Origin: Meconema thalassinum
Taxonomy: Eukaryota > Arthropoda > Insecta > Orthoptera > Tettigoniidae
DNA length: 64,000 bases
Assembly: GCA_946902985.2 (NCBI GenBank)
Contig: OX336388.2
Span: forward strand, 118,459,894 to 118,523,893
Direction of reading: 5' to 3'
The notes under the pieces: generated by a model
What the model was told of the DNA's origin: nothing
Databases searched by the model: none
The model's input: only the letters and a program-made list of their open reading frames with translations
Translations under genes and position numbers: made by a program
Shown here: in pieces, positions 52,720 to 63,004 of the stretch
Layout: the number at the start of each line of letters is the position of its first letter
How positions within the stretch are numbered: the stretch's first letter is position 1

Positions 52720-53058
52720 ACTATGAATTTTTCAAGTAGACTTATGCCGCCAAACGCCACCGTCAACGACTACTAGTTCACAACTTGGCTACTAGACGCC
52801 ACCGCAGTCAGCTCCTGGCGACGAACGTAGAAACCTGAGCGTTGTTTACATTTTAAACTAATTTAGCTTCACACAGGTGTAATTAGTGGAAGGTTCTATA
52901 ACATGCCATAAATCTATGACATGGGACCGCCGCCATTACTTTTCCTCCGAAGGAAGGCATACCGGTACTGAAAGATTTTTAACGCTCTTAAAAATCCGAC
53001 GACTTTGGCCGGGTTTGAACCCGTGATCTTGGGCATAGAAGCTCAGCATGCTACAAGC
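52720..53058 (-). mobile_element. SINE B, copy without shared tail
   Basis: The body starts ttttcaagtag; ccataaatctatgacatggg and cctccgaaggaaggcat follow. The tRNA-like head at the right has a B box (complement of gggtttgaaccc, about 53019-53030) and ends at ctcagcatgctac, within the A box. Confidence 0.8.
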
Positions 53059-53129
53059 ATGTAGTTTAACGTGACCGTTAATCTAGAGATCATGAGACAA
53101 AGGACCTCATTTTTACGTGGAATCCGAAC

Positions 53130-53444
53130 TTGGCAGTTGGCAGTCAAAGTGAAAAGTCATTTTTTCCCCATGCTCGCAGGTGTGTTGAAATGGGTTGTTC
53201 TTTGGAGGCTTATCGCGCGAGGATCAGACTGTGGTATGCGAAGGGTAGTCGGGATCTCAAGTGTTTGTGCGTGCATACGGGTCCTAGTAACCTGCGGTTT
53301 ATAGCCCTAGTGATAGCTGCGTTGTTAGTTGTTGGTGGAGTGGAAGTGAATCCTGGCCCTGTTACTCCAAATGTGAATCAGGCTAATGATCCAGTGGCTG
53401 CTTTGAAGTGTTCGACCTGCAGCAAAACTCTAGAACGGTATTGA
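53130..53444 (+). pseudogene. LINE ORF1 leader with 2A-like GGVEVNPGP
   Basis: This 104-codon frame has a hydrophobic segment (LRFIALVIAALLVV, about 55-68) directly followed by GGVEVNPGP (69-77). The 2A consensus is D-V/I-E-x-N-P-G-P; the first Asp is Gly here. In viruses and some LINEs this motif makes the ribosome skip the last Gly-Pro bond, and a preceding hydrophobic stretch can act as a signal sequence. After it comes CSTCSKTLERY and a stop. Cys/His residues continue in other frames to about 53525 (WFHCSCIKV), suggesting a PHD-like finger. Confidence 0.8.
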
Positions 53445-53639
53445 GTGTGGACTACGTGAGAAATGGTTTCACTGCAGCTGTATTAAGGTCAAGAAGGAAG
53501 ATTGTGATGTCGGGAATTGGTTTTGTTAAGTACCGTATGTGATACGCCGGACTGTTTGAGGGTGTAAATCAAAGCAAGGAATCAAATAATACAGGAACTT
53601 AGAACAAAGCTTCGTGAATCTGAAGAAACGGCGAAGGAT

Positions 53640-54175
53640 GTGACTGGACGACTTTCTGCTGGGATCAGTGTGGAAGAGGGCGAGCAGGAGCAAGCGGGTA
53701 ACAATGACGTACTCATAATGGGTGATTCGATGATTAATTGGAGGGGGGATATATCGAGGAAAACGGGCAAGAAAATGATGTGCTATCCGGGAATAAAAAT
53801 TGGCAGCTCGCCCATCAAGTTCAGGAAGTGCCAATAGAAGATTGTGACACAGTTAAAGTATTGCTTCTCCATGTTGGGACTAACGACTTAAAAAAGAGGG
53901 CTTCACCTGATTATATTATGGGCCAGCTTTACGAGTTAGGTACGAAAGCCAGAAATAAGTTTAAGAACGCGAAGATTGTGTTGAGTGGCATTGTGCGGGG
54001 GGAGGTTCCACTATGACGAGCTAAGGCCGTTAATGCTCGCATGGTCTGGGTGTGCGCACAACTGGGACTAGTTTATGTGAACGCTTACTGCTGGATCGGG
54101 GACCGTAACTTCGCTCGAGATGTGGTACATTTGAATCGACGAGGTGCCTACAACTGGGAAATCTGCACGAGAGGG
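53640..54175 (+). pseudogene. LINE ORF1 SGNH esterase domain
   Basis: Pieces in changing frames are VLIMGDSMINWRGD (nucleophile Ser, about 53711), VLLLHVGTNDLKKRA (Asn block, about 53860), KIVLSGIVRGEVPL (about 53970), LGLVYVNAYCWIGDRNFA and RDVVHLNRRGA (catalytic Asp-x2-His, about 54119). The order matches esterase-type ORF1 of CR1/L2 LINEs. At least two frameshifts or stops break it. Confidence 0.82.
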
Positions 54176-54269
54176 TCATAGAATTCGTGAGGAGGAGTTG
54201 GACCGGAGGAAGACTGCCATCACGAGCGGGAGAAGCGATTGCAGAAACTTAGAAATTGAGGTAAGACTT

Positions 54270-54720
54270 GAAGATTGCTGCAGGTTAATTGTCAGAGTAT
54301 AGGGATTAAAATAGTAGAATTTTGGAATCTAGTAGAGACATATTCACCGGACGTTGTCGTAGCTACTGAATCATAGTTACATGAGGATGTAAATAGTAAT
54401 GAAATAATTTTTTATATCTAAGTAATGTAACTTATAGAAGAGACCGAGGTAAGAGAGGTGGTGGTTTATTTATTTGTGTTCGTAGGGACATCGTAAGTTG
54501 CTTAAAATGGGCCAATATGGATTATGAGCTGTTGTGAGTAGAAATATTGGATGAAGCAAAGTTTAACTCTTTTCAGGTGATAGGTGCGTATCGAGCACCA
54601 AAGGACAACTCTCGCTACTGGATACTCTTTATGACATCACATGTACGGGTAAATCTATGGAAGAGATTTTTATAATTGCCGGGGATTTTAAATTTTCCAA
54701 GTGTGAACTGATCCGGTGAT
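54270..54720 (+). pseudogene. Start of LINE endonuclease
   Basis: The sense reads LQVNCQSIGIKIVEFWNLVE and SPDVVVATES (catalytic Glu), then in other frames SKCELIR after IIAGDFKF. These are the first, second and middle blocks of an APE-type endonuclease. It is broken several times and ends before the SDH motif. Confidence 0.7.
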
Positions 54721-54871
54721 TCAACTAGCGGTAGCCAACACAAAACCTCTCTTACCCCTCATATGTACATTGCGTAGGTATAAAAAAATATTTCATTACT
54801 ATTTACAAACTCGTATAACCATGATTCAGTAGCCATGACAACGTCCGGTGAATTATGACGGGATTGGTATG

Positions 54872-55484
54872 GATCGCGATACATTGCGGCACCAAATTCC
54901 CCTAAAACAAAATGGCGGCATCCATGACGTCATCAATGACGTCACGAAATACTCCTCTAGCATGCTTATGGGAAAAGCCTGGGGAATAGGGGGTTTTTGG
55001 GTGGGGGAAACAAACAGAAATTAGCATTTACAAAAAACGTTCAAAACGGGATGGGTATCGCGATCTTTACTTGACCTATCTAGCTCAAGAAACGATCGCG
55101 ATACACATCAAAAATTTGCCATTTCAGCTCATTTTCAAACAATCGCGATACACTTAAAAATATCCGAATTTCAGCGCGTTTTTAAAATAAAAACAGGTAT
55201 TGCGATCTTTACTTAACCTATATAGCTCAAGTAAAGATTGTGATGTGTATCGCAATCTTTACTTGAGCCATATAGATCAAGTAAAGATCGCGATACACAT
55301 CCCGTTTTCAACGTTTTTTATAACTTAAATGCTGATTTCTGTTTGTTTCCCCCACCCAAAACCCGCTATTCCCCCAGACTTTTCCCGTAAGCTTGCCAGA
55401 GGAGTATTTCGTGATGTCATTGATGACATCATGGACGCCGCCAATTTGTTTTAGGGGAATTTCGTGCCGCAATGTATCATGATC
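54872..55484. mobile_element. Foldback element with gatcgcgatac ends
   Basis: The left arm (54872-55085) and right arm (about 55255-55484) are inverted copies: gcaccaaattcccctaaaac pairs with gttttaggggaatttcgtgc, and aacagaaattagcattta with taaatgctgatttctgtt. The loop contains a second palindrome at about 55218-55272 (ctcaagtaaagatt...aatctttacttgag). The arms contain tgacgtcatcaatgacgtca. No ORF. Confidence 0.82.
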
Positions 55485-55555
55485 TATACTAAGTGAAGAC
55501 CGCGATACACATCGAAAATTTGCCATTTCAGCTCATTTTCAAACAACCGCCAGAG
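55094..55555 (+). repeat. Direct repeat of ~40 bp spanning a foldback edge
   Basis: cacatc(a/g)aaaatttgccatttc, continuing agctcattttcaaacaa, occurs at 55097-55135 inside the loop and again at 55508-55547 just outside the right arm. Only one difference before the ends diverge. Confidence 0.8.
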
Positions 55556-55590
55556 ACAGAGAAAGAGACAGAGACACACACACACACAAA

Positions 55591-55961
55591 TGGTTTTTGA
55601 CAATTATTACAGCCTAACCCGCTCAGACCAATGGTTTTGAGTGAACCGTGCACCAATAGCTGCCCGCGGTCTGAGGCCGCACCTACCCCCAACCTTCTAA
55701 CCTCGTTGTGTCCAATCCAATGGTTTTTGTCAATTGTTACAGCCTAACCCGCCTAGACCAATGGTTTTGTGTGAACCGTGCCCCACCAGCTGCCCGCGGC
55801 CAATGGCCGCACCTACCCCCGACCTTCCAGCCTTCGTTTTGTCCAATCCAATAGTTTTTGACAATGAATACAGCCTAACCGGCCTAGACCAATGGTTTTG
55901 TGTGAGCCGTGCCCCACCAGCTGCCCGCGGCCAAAGGCCGCACCTACCCCCGACCTTCTAA
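55591..55961 (+). repeat. Satellite-like tandem units of ~130 bp
   Basis: Units starting tggtttttga or similar begin at 55591, 55721 and 55852. Each contains acagcctaacccgcc(t)aga, gtgaaccgtgc, agctgcccgcgg and cgcacctacccc. The array is interrupted at 55962 by a hAT element and resumes at 58700. Confidence 0.9.
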
Positions 55962-58699
55962 CAGAGGCGGTTATAGCCCTGAGTTGGGGGGGGGGGGGGG
56001 CGGGCCCCCCAGTTTTAGTGAAATAATTATTTTAAAATTCCTTGGTTACTAAATAAATTGATAATTTACAGATATAATTTATCTCATATAAAACAAACTA
56101 ATGCATTTAATTAAGTTAATTTTTCTTTCAATTTCAAGATTTATTTATTTGATTATATGTAATTTAAACACACAATTGAAATCGTGTATAAATATAATAT
56201 TTTTTAAATGCGTAGTGCATACACCAAGAGTATTAAACTCTTTTCCCAACTTTATGACAGGCAAGTTCAGAAGTTTCCAATGTAGACAAACCTCCATGCG
56301 ATACAAGTGCATCGATATCTCCCCAACTCTGTGACAAAACTGTGAGTGCAACTGTTTCTAATATAAACGAACCAGTACCATTTTATATCAGTGCATCGAT
56401 CTATGATGGTCCATGCCAACCACGTAAATCAGTTTATAAACAAACGTTACTATACAATAAGAACAGAAGTTTTAACAGTAAATGGTTTGATAGGTATACA
56501 TTTATTGAATACTCTGAGAACAAAGATGCTGTTTTCTGTGTCGTTATTTCGTTCAATCTGATTCAAGCAATGCTGAATATGTTTTCACTAAATCTGGATT
56601 TTGCAATTGGAAAAGAATATGAGAAAAACGTGCAAAGCATGCTGATAGTGAATGTCATAAATCATCAATAGCAAAGTGAAACAGTTTTCTGGAAAGTGAA
56701 CGTAGCGGCACAGTGATTTCGAAGCTAAGCGTGAAACCTCTGGTTATATTGCGTAACCGCTCAGCTGTGGCAACAATGGCCCGAGTCGCATTACTTTGTG
56801 CTCGGCAAGACATTGGACTTACAGGTCATCGCCAAACAGTTTCGGATGATGACAGTGTTAATAATAAAGGGAATTTTGATGAAATTTTAAATGTAATTAA
56901 ACTAGAAAGTGAAAGCACAAGGGAGAATGTAAACAGTCTACCAAAGAATGCAACTTACTCATCTAAAGATTCTCAAAATGAATTTCTTGATATCTCAGCT
57001 AATATAATAGTTGAACATATTGGAGGACAGACGATAAAATATAACAATGGTTATGTTTCCTTAATCCTGGATGAAGCTAGAGTTGTTAGTAAAGTGGAAC
57101 AGATGTCAGTATGTGTCAGATAAGTAGGACAAAATTCTATAGAGGAGCGTTTCATTGGTTCAATACATTTGTCTCAACTAAATGCAGAAAGTATAGCTAA
57201 TTCAGCTTTAGAGTACCTTGTTTCAGTGGATTTCGATCCATGTAAGTGCATTGGACAAGCATATGATGGAGCCGCTGTTATTTCAGAGAAGATAAACGGT
57301 GTGCAACGTTTATTGCGACAAAAGGTCAATAACCCGTGTGTTTACGTGCATTGTTATGCACATCACTTAAATTTAGTTTTGGTGGACGTTTCAAAGCCAG
57401 TATGAAGACGTGGTAGGGGACATATTTTATTTACTGGAAGCAATTTATGCTTTTCAGTCTGTATCTACTGTAAGACACCAAAAGTTTGTTGAGATACAGA
57501 GTGATCTTCATCCAGGAGAACGTGTTTTAGAGATACCTCTTCCAAGTGACACGCGATGGGTATGTAAATATAGAGGAGTAATGTATTTTCAGAAACGTTT
57601 TGCTTCAGTTAAAACAGCTCTAGAGTATTTTTCAAAGCCAGCTAACAAGAAAGAGGGAGCAGAAGCAAAAGGTTTGTGGAAACAGCTTTGTAAAGTGAAG
57701 GTGATGTTTGTGTTACAAATCTTTTCTGATATTCTCGAGCTTGCCAATGGAGCCTCTATGTTCTTACAACAAAAACATGTGGACTTCGGAGGGGCACATA
57801 GATTGATGTATGGTCTTGTAAAATCGTTGCAAGAAAAACGAAATGATGATTATTTTAAGGAACTATGGGCGGTTACATGTGACTCTGTTCAGTCGTTAGG
57901 CGTGAAAGTTTATAAACAATCTAGAGTCTCAAGTATTCCAAAGAACTTTTCAGTCTACGTTTTATTAATGCCAGCCTCTGCGGAGAAAGAAGAGGAAAAT
58001 GTCACATTATCAGAGACATGTAAAATAAATCTTTTTGAAATATTAGACAACATGGTAGAAGGGTTACTGTGTAGATTTACTGAAAATGATTTTGTGTGCA
58101 ATGCAATGGATGCCTGTAACCCAAGAGGTGAAACCTTTTTTAAATTTTGAATATATATATTCTCACGTTCTGTGAAAAGTATAAACTAATCTTCACAGAC
58201 CGTAAGGTGCTACAGACTGAAATCAGTTTAGCTAAGAATGTATTTAGAGGCAAATATCCAAACACTTCCTCATTCTTTTTTTCTGAACTTCTGAAAATGG
58301 AAGTTGCTTTTCCACAGCTACTATTATTTTTCAAGTTGATGCTGACTCTTCCTGTGTCATCTGCTTCTGCTGAGCGCAGTTTCTCTGTCGTGAAACGAAT
58401 AAAATCCTATTTAAGAGAAACAATGGCAACAAAGAGGCCTTCTAATCTCGCTATTCTTTTAATTGAAAGAGAATTAAGTGGACAATTACTTTACGATCCT
58501 TCTGATATAGTGAACCAGATTGCCCAGAGTGGAAACTGAAGAATAAATTTATGTGACAGTGACATATGCTATTTTTTACCAATGATAGTTTTTAGCCTAC
58601 TTTTCTCATCTTGCAAAAATGAGGAAAAAGTAGACTAAGGAGATCGATCCGGGAAAATGTCTGGGTCCCCCCAGATTTAAGCTTCTAGAACCGCCACTG
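55962..58699 (+). mobile_element. hAT transposon, 2738 bp, inserted in the satellite
   Basis: The ends read CAGAGGCGGTTATAG and, reversed, CAGTGGCGGTTCTAG. They are bounded by a perfect 8 bp duplication ccttctaa (55954-55961, 58700-58707). A run of 16 G lies just inside the left end (about 55985-56000). It carries a broken plus-strand transposase gene. Confidence 0.95.
56342..58539 (+). pseudogene. hAT transposase, TTF-finger/DUF4371 type
   Basis: Parts in order: TTF-type finger region (GPCQPRKSVYKQTLLYNKNR and WFDRYTFIEYSENKDAVFC, 56342-56550); core with VSLILDEARVVSKVEQMS (57055), IGQAYDGAAVISEKINGVQ (57250), VHCYAHHLNLVLVD (57345) and PLPSDTRWVCKYRG (57540); dimerisation end LPVSSASAERSFSVVKRI (58350). 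The design resembles ZMYM1-like hAT transposases. Frames change between the parts: 56713-57405 shares one frame with a TAA at 57121-57123, 57410-58150 is shifted, and 58147-58539 shifts back. The insect enzyme would act on the ends described above but cannot be made from this copy. Confidence 0.9.
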
Positions 58700-58890
58700 C
58701 CTTCTAACCTTCGTTTTGTCCAATCCAATGGTTTTTGACAATGGTTACAGCCTAACCCGCCTAGACCAATGATTTTGACAATGGTTACAACCTAATGGGT
58801 CCAAATCAATGGATTTGACAATGGTTACAGCCTAACACGTCCAGATCAATGGTTTTAACAATGGTTACAGCCTAACGCGTCCATATTTCT
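58700..58890 (+). repeat. Satellite resumed, switching to 40 bp units
   Basis: After the hAT, ccttctaaccttcgttttgt continues the 130 bp unit. Then atgattttgacaatggttac-type units repeat at 58729, 58770, 58810 and 58850, a period of 40-41 bp. The short unit equals the first third of the long one. Confidence 0.88.
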
Positions 58891-58894
58891 TAGT

Positions 58895-59440
58895 GGTGGT
58901 GAATTTTATATCATACATGTTGGGCACACTGCCGTGACATAAAATGTCTCGTCATGTCTCTCACAGCTGGAGTAAGCAACATGACCGCTGTAGTTCAAAT
59001 TATTCAACAACAAAATTACGTAATAGAGCACATATTTCCAGTATATAAGTCATAATGAAGGGAAATTTCAATCGGTATTGTCCCGAATTCAAATGTCTCA
59101 CGATGTTCACACTTCCAATTCAAATGGCACAATACGAATAATATCAAGTAATAAAATCATGACTTACCCATTTCACGTGATACAGCAGCCAACTTAATTA
59201 CTTTTAAACTTCTTGCCAACACAATACCTACCATCAAACAAACACAAATAGCATAAAAATACCATACACGTTACACCTCGACATATTTGAAACTTTAATC
59301 TCCGCAACACGTGGGAACACGCGACCGAACGTATCAAAAGTCCACGAGACAGTGGAAAAAAAAAGAAAAAAAAAGGCGCACACCAGCCGGACGCATATTT
59401 TTTATTTCAGCCCCAGCCTAGCCACAGTAGGTACTTCCGA
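58895..59440. other. No recognised gene or repeat
   Basis: AT-rich DNA without recognisable ORFs. An A-rich stretch lies at 59355-59373. Confidence 0.5.
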
Positions 59441-59444
59441 ACTT

Positions 59445-60150
59445 CTTATTGGCTGTTCTCTCATGCCATTCTCCTGGTTCCTAATTGAGACGGCAGATGG
59501 TAGCAGGGGCTCACATCCGATCAAATATGGAGGAATTTTATCTTATTCCGTGTGGATAATTTTCGATATTGAATGCATTATTAACGTAAAACTGGCATGA
59601 TACTTGATTTAGGCCAAGTTTAAAACATCCCATTCAGCAAATGAATGCGTTCTAATCAACATTTAAGGTCTAACTGAAATCATTCGACATTTAACCACAC
59701 GGAATAAGATCTATGATTGTAGACACAATGTGCGAGTGCACATGTGCACGAATGGAAATGCGCCAACTTGGTAATTTTATGTCCCGGGTTCAATACTGTC
59801 CTAGGGCAGATTTTTTTCCTTTTGAATTATTTTATTATAACCTCCCTATCTCTTCCTGCATGTTTTCTGCCTTGTTTTATTGAAATTATCTGTGGGGGTG
59901 ATTGAAATAATAAACATTGTTTGGCGAAATTGTTCCCTTTTCTCACTTGAATTTATATTTCTTATCAGAATGGATTCATTTGCTGTGTGGGATGTTTTAA
60001 ATTTGACATAAAGCAAGTTTAATGCTTGTTTTACGTTAATAATGCAATTCAACATCGAAAATTATCCACACCTCACTCGATAACCTTCCTCCATGTTTGA
60101 ACGGATGTGAGCCCCTGCTACTATCACCTCAGAACAGCCAATAAGAAGCA
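59445..60150. mobile_element. Foldback element with ~200 bp arms
   Basis: The left arm (about 59445-59660) and right arm (about 59955-60145) are inverted copies: cttattggctgttct pairs with agaacagccaataag, gcaggggctcacatccg with cggatgtgagcccctgc, and tgcattattaacgtaaaac with gttttacgttaataatgca. The middle 300 bp are unpaired. No ORF of note. Confidence 0.82.
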
Positions 60151-60705
60151 CAGACATACTGTAACGTGTTTTTCGAGGTTTTTTTTATGCCACTGGCATA
60201 AGTCAGTAGGAAGCCATTCTATATTTATTTACGCGGCAAATTGTTCAGCCAAGAGAATTTTTCATGTTAATTTATTATTATTATTAACTTATTATTATTA
60301 TTATGGTATTTTTTGGAGCATTTAATAAAATTATAAGCATACAGATAGGTTTTCTATGTCTTAGAAAACACTATCAAGCAAATTATTACGAACGACATTA
60401 TCATAGAAAATTATGTGATTACGGAATTTTACGGAGTTTCGTCAGTTAGGGTATTATGAGAGAGATGACTCATTGGGAATTCAGATACAGGCTTAGTCTT
60501 GTCAAGAAGCATGTCGCAAGTCTGGATTGCAACGTCAAGAAAAGGCGGATAGTATGGTACGGGAATCGACTTTACCCTCCCACCGAGTGTAATGAGCCTG
60601 AGGTGGGGAAGTAGCGCGTGGGGATCAGCCAATCAGTGGAGACCACGTAAGCTGGAAGTCGGCACTGGAGTGGGAAGCCGATGAGTGCATATATCGTTTG
60701 GCGCG

Positions 60706-60850
60706 CCGTGGAATAAAGGACAATCTCTGTAAGACTTGACCAGTATGGTTGCACGCGTGAGTCGCTCCGATGTTCCGTGGAGTAAAGGATTATCTTTGTA
60801 AAACTTAACCAGTGTGGTTGTACGAGTGTATGGCTCCGATGTTCGGACCA
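60706..60850 (+). repeat. Two tandem 69 bp units
   Basis: ccgtgga(a/g)taaagga recurs at 60706 and 60775, each ending gctccgatgtt; a third start (cgga) lies at 60844. Each unit holds a taaagga motif. They may be part of the LTR upstream of the gag below. Confidence 0.8.
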
Positions 60851-61394
60851 CAAAGTCACCAAATCTACAAGTATATCATCAACTAACGAAGAAGATGACG
60901 GCGTCCAGGAAACAGTGGGAAGCTCTCTGCATCATCCAGTACGAGGGAAATACTTCGGCAATTTCCAGTGGTGAGCGCGAATGACGCAGACATACGCAAT
61001 CTCTCGTTTCTCTTTGTTTTATATTCAATATTTCAGTAACTTCATAGCTTGGGAATAAGAGTAAAATCAGTAATTTATCCGACTCCGTTCTCATGTAATT
61101 CTCTATCGGTAATATTAAAATCGCAACGCTCCAATATATATATATATATATATATTTTAAACTTATTATTATTTTTAATTTTGCAATACTTGTTATATAT
61201 AATAAATTCATTTCTTTTAACCATGCAATCTTTGCTTTCAGTAGGTAGCATTAGATATAGACCAATTCCTTCTCCTGATACAATTGTTGTTGGGTTAATG
61301 ATCAAATCATACCACGATCTGAGTGAATAGAGTCTTGAAGGTGTTCTGCCAGAGCTAGACGTTGTTAAATACAAATTTAGATTTCAACATTGCA

Positions 61395-61525
61395 TTGAGG
61401 TCTTGGCGCCCATTAAAACAACATAGCTTAGGCAAAGGTCAACAGTTACATTTATCACCCAACAGTTAGGGGCAGCAAAACCGTTACATTTGTCACTACC
61501 AACTTAGGGATGAAACCCTAAGAAC
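61395..61525 (+). other. Probable primer binding site and leader of a gypsy-type element
   Basis: tggcgcccattaaaac at about 61404 looks like a PBS complementary to a tRNA 3' end. Twice cagttaca/ccgttaca with tt(t/g)atcac-like wording follows before the gag start. The LTR itself cannot be delimited because its partner is outside the window. Confidence 0.4.
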
Positions 61526-61529
61526 ATTT

Positions 61530-63003
61530 GTGGAAGGAGAAGGGTATATATTTCTGTGCTTGTATTTTGGGGGTTATTTGTCTTTATCAGTGTATATCAT
61601 TATGGGGGATGAGAAAGAAAAACAGATGAGGTTACGTAGTGGTCATCAACTGGAGAGTGATGATACGAGCAGTATGTCGAGTGATGGTAGTACCGGGGTA
61701 GCGGAGGTAAATCCCGATACTGAAACAGGGAGTGTAGGCGGCCAACCAGAATTAAAAACTTTACTTCTCGAATTCATGTTTCAGAACAAAGTTAGTAGTG
61801 ATGCCTTAAATGCTAAATTAGAACAAAACAGTAGGGAAAATAAAGAAAGTACAGATGCCTTAAACGCCAAATTAGAACAAAACAGTAGGGAAAATAGAGA
61901 GAGTAATGAAACTTTAAATGCTAAATTAGAACAAAACAGTAGGGAAATTAGTGATAAATTCGAACTGATTAGAGGTGAGATCAGGGGGGTGATGAAAGAG
62001 AAGGCTCAAGAGATTATTGCAGATGTAGACAGAAAATTAGGAAAAGTACAGGAGGAGTTAGAAATTAGAATCAGTACACAGGCTGAAAATTTAAAAAAAC
62101 TAGTGCAACTGGAAACACAGCAGGTCAAAAAACAATTGGGGGGGAGAAATTGACAAAATTCAGGTAGCAACTAAAGAGGTTAAGGAACGGCTGGGGGGTA
62201 GAATTGAGAAAGTCCACTCGCAAATAGTTGCAGAAGTAAATGATTTAAGAGAGAGTAATAGAGAGAGCATTAGCAAGATTGAGGAGAAACAAGCAAAGCT
62301 ATATGATAAAGTAGAAGAATCAGAAGGAAACATTAAATTAACAGTAAACAGTATTGAGAGGAAGGCTGAGGAGAAAATCGCAGAATTAGAATTAAAAGCT
62401 AGGATCAGGCAAGAAAATAGTCAGAATAGGCCAGTTTTTGTGAATAGCACACACAGGGAGGTAGAACTGGGTAAGTTCAGCAATCGACAGGGGTGCCCAA
62501 TGGAGTTCATGAATACTATAGAAAATAAATTCGGGTAGAGGTTGGAAAATGGTAGTATTGAGTGGTGCCAGGTAGTTGAAATTTTAGAACAAATGTTTGT
62601 GGGGGAAACGAGGAATTGGTTTGCTGTCTACAGAGACAAGTTTACTGATATTAATGACTTTAAAATTAAATTCTGTGAAAAGTTCTGGAATGAGGTTATT
62701 CAGTCGCAGCATCGTGAGGGAGTAGTGTGTGGTAAATATAACCCTAAAGGAAGCTCCACCATGACTGAATACTTTTTAGGGCAGGTATTAGTGTGTAAAT
62801 ATCTGGATGGCTTGAAGGAGGAAAGTGATGTGGTGAGGTTGCTACTTAGGCACTTTCCCTATAGGATCAAGGAGGCTGCTTGTATCCAGAATGTAAAGAC
62901 AATATCACAAGTAGAAAATTTGTTAAGCACATTTGATCCACTAGGGAGAGGGGGTTATGAGGATAATTTCAATAGGAACCAGGGTAATAATAATAATAGG
63001 CCA
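61530..63003 (+). pseudogene. Ty3/gypsy-type gag, broken
   Basis: The likely start is the ATG at 61602 (MGDEKEKQMRLRSG). A coiled coil follows with three 18-residue units, DALNAKLEQNSREN and variants (61795-61956). A frameshift at a 7-G run near 62140 ends the first frame; the coil continues in another frame to about 62440. The capsid-like part (EFMNTIENKFG, a TAG at 62536, then WFAVYRDKFTDINDFKIKF and YLDGLKEESDVVRLLLRHFP) resembles gag of insect gypsy-type elements. Sequence turns Asn-rich near 62990 and is cut by a LINE. No zinc knuckle is left. Confidence 0.75.
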
Positions 63004-63004
63004 G

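Larger units (their letters stand above)
53060..54720 (+). mobile_element. 5' part of a CR1/L2-like LINE with 2A-like motif, esterase and endonuclease
   Basis: In order it holds a hydrophobic leader ending in a 2A-like motif, a Cys-rich PHD-like stretch, an SGNH esterase domain and the start of an APE-type endonuclease. This layout is known in CR1/L2-group LINEs. The reverse transcriptase is missing: similarity ends near 54720. The first 70 bp (tgtagtttaac(g)tgaccgtt) resemble 26296-26365 inside the gag-only LTR element. Confidence 0.8.

Noticed and set aside
55734..55961. 75-codon Pro/Cys-rich ORF
   Set aside because: Spans the 130 bp satellite units; repeated wording is from the satellite.
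61049..61374. ORFs with YIYIYI runs
   Set aside because: Produced by the (at)n microsatellite at about 61134-61155.
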